From positions 419,529 to 456,046 of the forward strand of contig NW_019774814.1 of assembly GCF_001039355.2 (NCBI RefSeq): a DNA stretch of 36,518 nt, written 5' to 3'. Every line of letters starts with the position of its first letter. Position 1 is the first letter of the stretch. Shown piece by piece: positions 11,400 to 23,300 of the stretch. The translations under genes were made by a program, and so were the position numbers. The stretch comes from Lingula anatina (Eukaryota > Brachiopoda > Lingulata > Lingulida > Lingulidae). Below the pieces are notes generated by a model. The model searched no databases, was not told the DNA's origin, and saw only the letters and a list, made by a program, of their open reading frames with translations.

Positions 11400-14300
11400 A
11401 TATTCAGACTCATCAAAGAGGATTCGATGGATGTTGAGAAATAATATGTAACCCTATGGGAAATGTCAATTTAGAATCCCATCAATATTTCAAGGGACAG
11501 CAAATAATAACTTATTTCAAAAAATATAATCTGAAAAGATCCTTCTGGAATGGATCTTAGCATATACCTTCATATAAACGTCAAATGACACTATAACAGG
11601 TGATATTACCCATTCAAACTCAGCGTTTTACACTCGCACTCGCCAGCACGCCAATGCGAGTAAAAATTAAATCTGGCGTGTGAAATTTATGATGCAAGTC
11701 GCCATTTTGGCGAGTATATTTATGTCAACTTTCTATATTAAGTGTATCGGCAAAATTTAGACTCAATAAAAGTCCAATTGACATGCCAACATTGATCAAC
11801 ATTTACGGAGAAGTCCAAGAATTCCCCTCACTGCTAACCTCGTTTTCACTCTCATAAGTAATAGTTGTGATTGGTTGGTGTTGAGGAATTCTGTAATGAC
11901 GTATTCACAGTCTCACTGTTGGTTTTGAAAGCCCCTAGCCTTCGTTTGCGCGACGGAGTTTGACGAAGTACTTCTTGGGATTATGCGCAGTCGATTCTTC
12001 CGGGAGAAAGTGTGCCAGTGGATCATGCAGATTTGAAAGTTACGAACGTCCCGTAGAAAAGACTGAGAACGTCTCAGAATCAGCATCAAATGATGAGTAA
12101 ACAAAATCAAAGCAGAAACGAACTGATGAAAGCTAACGGTCTGAGCTCTCTGACACAAAGCACATTTTTGACATCCTAAAAAATATTTTTCTGAGCAGAG
12201 CAAAAGAAGTTTTTTCTAATGCGCGAAGATAAGATAAGGGTAAGAGAACTTGAATTACCTACCTAATTTCACACCTTGTGCTAATACAATACAATACCAT
12301 TCAAATAATGCAATCTAACGGATTTTATTTCCCTGGGACACACTTGAAATTTTAACAATCTCGTTAGCTTTACAGCTATTCACCGATTTCATCGACCTAC
12401 AGAGTTCACCCTTAATATCACATAAGTCTAGTTGTAATATTAATAATATTTAATTAAAGCTCATTTTAACATTTATATTGAAGCAAGTACTTCTAGAGCG
12501 TAAATGTTGAGTAAAACGATGTGTAAAACGATTGATCAAAACAGTTTAATTTTATCTTTATTTGCAAATTGCATATGACTTATAACCAACTACTGTATGC
12601 AGCATTGGTAGCTGATACTTAACATCTCAATCATTGAATCTTTGAATATTTGGCTGGCAACTTCTTAATAAAACAGGCCAAAGTCTGGCTTGTACATTTT
12701 CAATTTGGCCTGTAACTTTCAAAACTCACTGGCCAAATTGGCCTGTGCTATTTCAAACGGAGGTCAAACACTGCATGCTCCATGAAAGATGTAATACAGA
12801 GTCCAGCCATTCTGAAATGAAAGTAGGCTTCGCGCAAAGAACTTAACAAATACCACAAACAAAAATCCTTCAACTTACCCTCCTATATAAAACCTGTGAG
12901 GGCCAGCTTCCCTGTTGACTAGTTGACGGAATCTGTGTGGAACTCTGGGGAATGTTGGAATAAGACTTGACGGGGGACCTGTTGTAACTGTAACTGCCAG
13001 GCACCATGCCCGGGTACACCTCCCCTGTGTACCGACTGTCCCCGGCATTCTGAGCCATGCTGCTGATGCCTTCTGAGGCTCCCATGCCACGGTGGGGTGA
13101 GGCGAAGGTGTTGATGGTGGGGGTGGGGTCTGTGCTTTGGTCACCAGGGCTTACCTGACCAGCACTCTGTTGTTGCGAGCTTCTGAAATATTAGATAGCA
13201 ACCAAAATTACATCCTAAAATCTCATATTTAAAGCTCGGACCAAAAACCTAGTGATTAAAAAAAATTTTGATAAACTTTAAAGTATGTTGAATTTTTAGG
13301 ATTTAAATGCTCAATATTTCATTCATTTCCTAAAATTTACAGGCAAAAAGGTAACACAGCATTGAGATGCCTTCATTTGGAAAACCTAAATACTTTCAAT
13401 TTCTCAAATATATACAGTAATATTCTGGATATTCTATTTAATGATATACATTAACCATCTTAAAATGCCAAAAGTTCTCTGTTCTTGCTTGGTTCAAAAC
13501 TGGGGCACATAATTTCTCCAGTCAAGTACATTGCATTCTTAGACCATTTAAGCTAAAAGTTTCCCACTCTTGCTTGGTTTAACAGTTGGGGCACAAAATT
13601 TCTCCTATAAAGTACACTGTATTCTAAGACCATTTAAAGATGTACATTAACCATGTTAAAAAGCTAAAAGTTCACCATTCTTGCTTGGTTCAACAATTGG
13701 GGCACATACTTTCTCCCTAAAGTTCATTGTAAACGGTTTAAAGATAGACATTTACAATCTTAAACAGCTAAAAGTTTTTTTTCTTTGCTTGGTTCAACAT
13801 TTAGGGCACAAACTTTCTCCTTAAAGTACATTGTAACCGGTTTTATTGTTATATATTAACCATCTTCAAAAGCTGAATGTTCTGTGTCCTGCTGTGTTCA
13901 ACAATTGGTGCACAAAAATCCTCACATTTACAAAATAATCATCAGAAGAATGATCTACTGTACTCTTCTTACAGAGATTAATTTACCATCTAAACTCTCA
14001 CTGGGATATTTTCTGTTCTTACTTGGCTAAACTGTTGGTGCACACAATGTACTCTACTTCATCTGTGTATGGGTTCTGGAAGCTGAAGCTGCTGGTTCTC
14101 AGCCACACCCACTCTCCATTTTTGGCCCGGAAGCGATACATGATGGACATCACCTGTCCTTTCAGTTTTAGCACTGGAAAAAAAAATAATGGCTAATGCT
14201 AGAAATACTTTTTTCTAAAGATAATAAGATAATAAGATAATTTTCTAAGATAATAAGAATAATATACAGACCATTCATCATCAAAGCAAATATCTACACA

Positions 14301-17300
14301 ATCCCATATGAAACTTGTCTTTTATGGCTTGATGTGATTTAATTCTAGGCTAAGTAAAAGTATGGTGTACCCTGTTCAAAACTGTCCTTCATGTGGCCCT
14401 TGTCTTCAGGATGGTAGAAATCATAGGCAGACTTGCCCAACAGGTCAACAGGCTGGTAGCCCAATAAGTTGGCCACTCTGAAACAAATATAATAGATAAA
14501 TTGTTGTAAATCTTCAAAATTTCTAGATAATGTACAATTAGTGGATTACTGAAAGTTAGTGAATTAAGAAACAACATCAGTCTCATTTAAGCAGAACATT
14601 TTAAATTTGACTTTTGAAAAAAATTACTTAACAGCCAATAGTAAATGTGTAGCAAGACTTTGTCTAATATAATTGTACCTTTGATCTGCAAATGTAAATT
14701 TTCCATCAATGCTATGTCTAGATATGAACTCTGACGTAGCATTAGGGCCAATCAAATCACTGCAATTTGGTGTGCCTGTGACTTGAAGTCGACCAATTGC
14801 CACAAGACAACAATGGCTGCCACTATGGGGCTCATCTGTCTCTGTTCTTTCTATTTGCACTCCTGTAAAATAAACGTATCACAAAGTTTTTTTTGTCTCA
14901 AATGATTAGAGGGTTGGTGAAAATAAATAAGAATACAAGAAAAATCCATATTGTAAATAAACTATATAATTAAAGCTTTACACCAGGATGTTGTATACAA
15001 CATACATTTAACAGTAGAGATTTTTATCTTAAAATTCGAAGACCACACTTTCATCAAACCTCTCAATTCACTGCACTGTGCAAAAACCAGTCATCTGTTA
15101 ACTAGATTACTCAATTACATTAGAAATACTCATTTTCATGTGGTATACAGCAAAGAGTAATATCAATTACCTCTGCTGAAATTACCTGCAGGAGGCCAGT
15201 TCTTGATGTAGCCTGTGATATGCACCACTGCATACTGGTGCCCATCACCAGAGGGCCCTAGCGAGTTCCTCTGGCGCAGTCGTATGGCGTGACTTGTGGT
15301 CATGGTGTCCACTTGAATGGCTCCAAGACGCATGCGACATATAAAGCCTCTGCGTGATCCCATACATAACCTCATGGAGGCTGGAAAAAAATAAAACAAA
15401 ATGTGATAATGGGTTTGCTCTTTGGATAATACTAGTCAAATCAATAATTGTATGTAAGTGAAAAATTGAGAAGGAAGCAATAGCAATTTCACTTTCTTTC
15501 CCAAATTAAAAATCAGTGAGCATCTGGGTTAAAAAAATACTATGAAATACTACCAGACTGCACGATTGATATAATATTTTTGACTTGCATAACACTGAAC
15601 ATCTAACTTGGAAAGTCCTTGAAATGCTCTCTGATAGCAAATGTTGTGCTAAATAGAACCCTTTTTTTATAAAAAAAAATCATTTCAATAAGCAGTGAAT
15701 CAGTAATTGTGAAAGATAGTGTGAAGATTGCACAAACACTCAAACAAAACCTTACACTGATGCCCTTCTTTCTTCACTGTTCCTGTTTTCAGGTCCAATA
15801 TACGCCCCGTGTTCTGGGATTCTGTGGTGGACAGTTGCTCACGCACCTTCTCCACGTCATCAGGGTGTACCAGGTCATAGAGGGTGCTGGTGTACCAGTC
15901 AGACTGTGTCAAGGGAAAAATAAACATCTTATCTATGTATTTGATATCTATTTCCAATCAGATCATCTTAGTGAAATTCTGAACTATAGGGTGACATTTC
16001 CACAGCCTTTTTTTTTTTAAACAAACATCTTTTAGCCATTTACTTATTTACCTATAATGCTTCGATTCAATGGTCCTTTTGATGAACAAACCTTCAAAAA
16101 ATCAGGCTGGACTGTCTTAATTGATGATTCACAACCATAGGAAATACTTACATGTGTAAGTAACTAACTACGCCCAAAAATGTTTCCAGGGAGCATTCTT
16201 TTAAAGAGATGTATGTACCTTATTTTAACATCAGCATTATGGGCATTTGAAAAGTGAGCCTCTCGGCCAAGTCAACCGTATAGTTCACTAACCTGAGACT
16301 GGTTAAGTACTGGTGTGACGGAATCAGAGACATAGATCACACGCCCCGTGTCACATTGAGCTACGAACAAGAAACCATCAGCAGCCTGAAAGGACAATAT
16401 CCACAACGTAGCAAAAATACAGTAAAACACACAGTCCTTCTTAGGAGATTTTCATTAAACCACTGTCAATTCAAGTCAAGCACTAAACATTTTCTACAAT
16501 CCATACCAATTCTTTTTACATTTGAAATAACTTACTTCCAAAATGAGATGCTTTAGTTCCTGGTCTGTGAGGAAGGACGGCTTGTAGGAACCATCACTGC
16601 TAGTGTTGCCTGTTCCTAGGAGAGATCACTGGCATCAATATTATCGAAAATCACAAAACCCCCTTTCTGAGAAATTTAGCAATAAAAGTCATCATTCACA
16701 ACTTGTGTAAATAATATATATTGTTTGAAATACAACTTTTATCTCTATATGAAATAATGTGCTAAAGTACTGCATTAGCTGCATATGAAATTGATGGTTC
16801 AAATAAAAATATTCAGCTTATGTAACCAGTAGCAATCAAAGCTGCTCAGCACTGTGTGAATCTAACATCTGAGTTACTGCTCCACTGCTGCATAAATGAT
16901 CACAATAACATTTAAAAATGACTGCTGATAAGAGAAACAGAATAATTGAAAATTGTTTCATCTTTTTTGTAAGAGATCATTATTTGAAGCAAGCAGAAAA
17001 TGAAGATTCATGTGGAAGTCTTAAACAATACTGCATCAACATCTCACAAACAAATAAGAACATGTATCTTGTGTTTTATAAAGCAAGATTTGTGACTTAT
17101 CATCAACATTTGATATATCAAGTGTGCTTTTGTGTATCCTAAAGCACCTACATGAAATAACAGAACATACCTGGTAAAAAATACAACCTATATCAAACAC
17201 AGTAAGCAGAAGAAAAGACAGAGCCCACAGCTAAAAATGAGAATTCTACTACATAGAAAACACCATCACCAAACTGCCAGAATACCCATTTCATTGTTAG

Positions 17301-20300
17301 TAATCATTTCCTTATATTCAGTGAAAAAAATCATATTTTGATACCCTGTGCCACATTGTACATGCACTTACATCAAATAAAGTAGTTACAATACAGTGGA
17401 AAATCACATACAGTATATACTTATATTCAACAGGCATCCCTTAGACTACATATTTTAACTTGTAGGATTTTTTTTTCGTGTAAGATATCCATCATTCAAA
17501 ATGATGAAGTGTTCAATTGCTAGATAATTTATCATAGGCTATTTAGCATATTGTATTACACAGCTTCTGACTGAATGAAAAAGGCAATTGTATTTTTTAA
17601 AAGACATTCCCTTTTTCAGGGATGGGAACAGAAAATTGTTAAAACAGAAGGAAAGTTTATCCACTTTTTATCATTTTTCATGAAATCAAACTTTCAAAAT
17701 CATCTTTCATACAGAAAATATAATAAAACCCCAAATGAAGAAAAAGTCCCATCCCTGCTTAAAGTGCATGCAGTTTGTCCAATCTCCCCACCCACTCATA
17801 TAAAGGAACTAAAAAGTGCAGTCAATTTCACATACCACTGTGAGAATTGGTAAATGTGTTCAATTTCTAACACATATTGCATGTAATAATGCATTTCTAT
17901 GCATAATAATCACATATCTGCTCAAACACAGAGCTAAAATACTGGCAAATAAAAATTTTCTCATGAATATTTTTTTGTAGTGCTACCCAGACTGAGAAAT
18001 GTGCCTTTATTAATTTTACAAAAGAAAACATAGAGACAGTAGAACATCTAAACAGTCTTCTTCCAAAGCAAAACTGATAAGCCGTGAAAGTAAAATTAGA
18101 TAGCATTTAAGAAACCACCATTACCTCGTAATGTTTTCATGTGTGCTGCAGCAAGCCTGAGGATAGTCAGCTTATCTGGTTTGCGAGCAAGTGTGCTACA
18201 TGCAGGGACCATATCACACAGTTCATTGACATATGTAGCCATCTTGCTACGTCTACGCCTCTCTATCTCACAATGGCTTTCCCTACAAGAAAATTGACAG
18301 TGTTCCCCAAAATGCTCAGTATACTTAAAGAGACATGGCCAAGTAAAGGTGGCGGCTGAGAACCTGGGGGCCTTTTCAACTGAAATGAAATGACTCAACT
18401 ACCAGGACCATGCCCCTGAGCCCAACAAGTGTGCCCAATTTTCTGGACTCGAGAAGCTCCAATTTAGAATCGTGTGACTGTGCGTAGGCGTCAGCAAGAT
18501 GACTGACATATGAGTATTATTGAACAAATACAATGCTCTCCATTTATATAATTAAGACATTGCAATTTCTGCCTGTTGAACTGTTTGCCATGGTCTTGGA
18601 AGTTGGGTTACAGAATACATAGCATGCATGCCTCACACCAGTTATACACAGTAGAACAAATGACAATTATGAAAGCAGACTGATCCCTGCCCTGTATACA
18701 TCCTCGGAAGCCCCAGCAAGACTGCTCATGCACACAACCATAGTACAGGCCCTGGAACCACTGAACAGGTGCCACGTGATTACCTCGTAAAGTTTTCATG
18801 TACGAGCCCGCCATTCGCAGGATGGTCAGTTTATCGGGTTTACGGGCAAGGGAGCTGCATGATGGGATCATATCACACAGTTCCGACATGTAGGCAGTCA
18901 TTTTGTTACGCCGGCGTCGCTCAATTTCACAGTGGCTCTCCCTGGTGGGAAAAACAGGTCAATGCAAAAGGTAAAATAAAAGGGTATATCATGAATGCAT
19001 GTATGACATATGAACAAATCCTATTTCTAAAACATATCTGATCATAAAGGAACGAAAAAGTATATTTCATTCAAACTTATCAAAATTGTTGCTGGTGCAT
19101 GCCTGAAAAAAAAAAAGATAAACTAGCATAAAATTCATATGAAGTAATCTACCAATGGCATATAACCAGACTGTACCATATCACCCCTCATAAACATCAA
19201 ATCAAATGTCTGCACACAAATCTGGTCTCATTTTATCACACAAAATTTTCACCAAATACTTAAGATTTTTTGTCTGACTGTGAAAAAAGTCATGTTAAAA
19301 AGTAATCAATTTTTCAATATTATGTTCAATTTGTTCTTGTTTTGACAACACAGTTCAATTTATCCCACGTTAGGGATTAGTCCTACCCAGTACCAGCCTT
19401 AGCTTTGACCCAGGGAAATACTGGTGGTTTTACAGTGCACATGTCCTCTTCCATATTACCAACTCCTCCTCTGCTATATAACTTATATCTCCAATGCCTA
19501 CAGTAAGTTCCTTAATGCCACATATAGCACCAGTCCTATAGCATTAACTCAGTGGACACAGAGCAAGTCTGAATACACTATATTTGATGATTGCCCCTAA
19601 AGGGATCTATTAATGAACAGGATGGCACTGCATTCCCTGTACTCTTGAAGGTTAAATGCATACAATATGAAAATAATGACCAAGGAGGGGGCACTAACAG
19701 TGCAACCATGTCATCAGTTTTTTTCCTTTTTTGAATTAGATTTATATAATAATATCTTTGGATTTTTTCATTTTTTAAAACAATATGGCAAAGTTAAATC
19801 AATTGTTGTTTATTTAATTAATTATAAAATAATAAACTGAAATTGATGCAATGGAACAGAACAGAATATAGTCAAAACTCATCCATCTTAATTTTGAAAA
19901 TGAAACAAAACTTTTATTAAATATTCAATAAAATCTGCAGTAAAACATGCAGCTGCAATAGATGTTCCACAAATGTGACTTTCTAAAAGTCTTCAAAACA
20001 TTTTCCAAAGGATCCACATGGATTTAATTCACCATCCATTTAACAACTGACAGACTGAGCTTTACAAGGAAAAATTCCTCAGTGCCCTCCCTCGCCAAGT
20101 GCAGCGTCAGTGCTAATGTTTGATAGCTATGCCATCTCATGAATAAGTACAGCATTGGCTAGAATACAAAATAGTTCAAATACACAAATAAATTCCTTCT
20201 TTGAATATCAACAGTGCAACCTTCATATTCCTTAGGTTAAACTGTTTACATAATCGTATATATTTGAACACTCTTTCACTTTTCTCAAATTAATGCTTTA

Positions 20301-23300
20301 ATATAAAAAAAAATGCCTCTCACCTTTCAGTAAATTATATAAATACAATCAGTGCAAAAAATGCACAGTTAGTCATACCAAGTTGCACCTTATATTTAGA
20401 CAATTTCACATAACACAAAATTGCACTTCACCTGGCAAATCTTTCCTTGTCAACTGTATCTTGGTCTCTTGAAAAACCTTGGCTATCTTCATCGTCAGAG
20501 CTGAAGAGATTGCAGAAAATACTTAATTTAATTTAATGGCACTTATATGAAAATCCAGCACCACTTTAATTGTCACCATAATAAATCAAACACCACTGTA
20601 TAGCTGATGATAAAGGCAAATGATACCTTTTCGTTCTTGAGCCTTACTTCACAACATATATAATTTCTAATGATGGTTTTATTTAAAAAAAATGTTAATA
20701 TTAAAATTTCATATCCATCCCTGTGCTAACCAATAAAAATAACATAATATGTATCAAACTATACATCCCCATACCACACTGCTGAATAATTGCACTGATT
20801 AATGATTTAGATTTTTTGTCATATTTTGATAGCAGTAACTTAAATTTTGAAAAGAAAAGATACCAACAAACTGTTAAGTGCTGCTCTCTGGTGGCCAAAA
20901 AAGACAACTCTAACTTACCCTCCTCCAGATGCCCTCTTCCTCTTTTTGCCTCCATCTGAAAATAAGAGAAATAAATTTTTACTAATGGTGCAACTTGATA
21001 CAATTTCCATTAATCAATTAATCATTAGTTGAAAATAGTTGCTTTTTCTCTCCAATATTTCTTATAGGTCAAATCTGTAAAATAACATTTTCATTCAATT
21101 TAGTAGTTGTCTTTATAGACTCTATGCTCTTTACATTGATTTTTATGCTATAAAGGTAAAATCTTTTGCAATCATTACCATTTCTGTAGTGCTTTCATCC
21201 ATTTTTGTTCAGCCATTGTTTTATATTTATCATTTATTTCAACATTTCTTTAAAAAATCTTTGGGTTGTCTTTAAGTGAATTAATCAAAATGATTTAATA
21301 TCAATTAAAAACCAAGCATATCTAAATAAGAATGTTTAATTTTTGTTGCATTTTTCAAGATCAGAATCTGAGCATATTTGCGACAAATTACCTATATGAT
21401 GAGTAATATAATAGCAAACCAATACACCAGTCCTTTAATACAGTACTAGTTAATTTGTGAAAGCACTTATGACTGCAACTGATATCCATTTGCAAAATAA
21501 GTAATCTGAATCCTATTGAATAAACCTGATGACCTATCTTATTACCTGGTCAATAGAAAACCATCAATTTTCCTAAATCACCATGGAAACCTGCCCTGAC
21601 CTCACGCTTCCACTCATATTATGATGATAGCATACTCATTCAATAATATAAATATACTTAGTATACAAACGTTCAAAATTGCTGGATTTACATACTAGTA
21701 AACACAAACGTGAAACAATTTCTGATGCACCAGTTACTAAGAATTAAGTATCACATCAATAAGTTATAAGGTCGGTTTTTCAAGGGTAAGACATTTTCAT
21801 ATTCTGTACATGCTTATGACTACATGGATTTAAACCTAGATTTATTTGAACAAAGAAAAGTAGCTGATCATATCACTGGGTCTGGTGTATCAGTGGCATC
21901 TCTATTTCACAATTTACACCTACTTATCACCAGGATCCCATCATTTCTTCTTCAAGGAAGAGCTATCACCCACTCATAGGACTATTATAGTTATAAATAA
22001 AGACAACAGGGGTGAAGTGATACATGCAATTTAGTCGAAAACAGGTTCCAAATGTCTGTAGCTGAAGCTGAATACATTTTTGGGAAGCATTCCCTATTTT
22101 CTCTATTAAAATCTTTCTTATCCTTACCTTCAAAAACCTTGAAAATATTTGAACCTGTAGAAATATGTGAGGGTTAACTGTAGGTATTACAAATAGTGAT
22201 CCAATTTCAAAAGACAACATTTTAATGATAATGCAATATTAGAAAGTTTACTTTCTACTGAACGATCAAACTGGCTCCTACAACTAGGGCACAGACGGGC
22301 TGCTTAAGATGCTTTCTTGGTAACATCCTTAAGACTTAATATGTTTTAGGTGACTGCATTAGACAACAATTATTAAAATGCAATAAACTTAAGGCAACTT
22401 CTTTTGATCCCCTTTTCTATTTTGGTATTGATATCAATAAACAAGCAGAGTTATCTGAGCAGTGCATTTGTACAACCAGACATTTGTCCCCTGTGTTGTT
22501 CGAGTGCAATTAACCTAATTGCATACGGGCCTATAATAGACTTGTAATGACCTTACAATGTACTGACCACCTGAGTGTAGAGAATATCCCATTATGTTAA
22601 TTAGAGGCTAATTAGTTTTCACAAGATTTTCTAAATATAACTAGATATAGATGGCAATGTAGCACTTAGCTTTTGAGCATGAAATTAAAAAATAGTTAAG
22701 GTACATCTCTATTTATGTTAATATGCTTGCAAATTCTGTCTTAGATACTGTAACATAAAATCTTTTTAAAGAAATAAAATTATTATCTATGTTCAAAATT
22801 ACTATATACATCTATTCACAAAGCCCATGGCAGATAAAGAAAGTGGTCTGATGAACATACATTTTTAGTGTATAATTTTATTTACCAGCTAATAAACGAA
22901 CTGGTTTATCCATGACATTCAGAAAATACTTAATGGCCAAATAATTGTTTTTTCTTGTTTTTCTCCACGTATAATTATTTTTGACCAACAAAACTTAAAA
23001 AATACCAATGATAATGCCAAACACTAAAGCCATGACAAAGATGACCTGATTTACCAACATTTCAATCAGGCAGGCAAAACAATTATTTTTAGGTAAAGCT
23101 TTTGGCAAATTTTATGTAATATGTGGAATCGATGTCTGCATTTTCATGGGGATTCTGTCCCTACTGACAACAAAGCAAAAGACCTTCCACAGAACACAAA
23201 GACTTTGACCACATTCAACACGTTTGCATCAACTCAATAAACACTGGAGTCCCAGATTAATCAGGCATGACAACATTAAAAACATTTTAGTGTGAACAAC

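Noticed and set aside
11913-12203. Minus-strand frame inside the insertion as a transposase
   Set aside because: No transposase motif or zinc finger pattern is visible; it is short and mixed in composition.
15709-16020. Plus-strand open frame of 103 codons
   Set aside because: Antisense shadow of the PAS-A exon 7.
18769-19041. Plus-strand open frame of 90 codons
   Set aside because: Antisense shadow of bHLH exon 4a and its intron.
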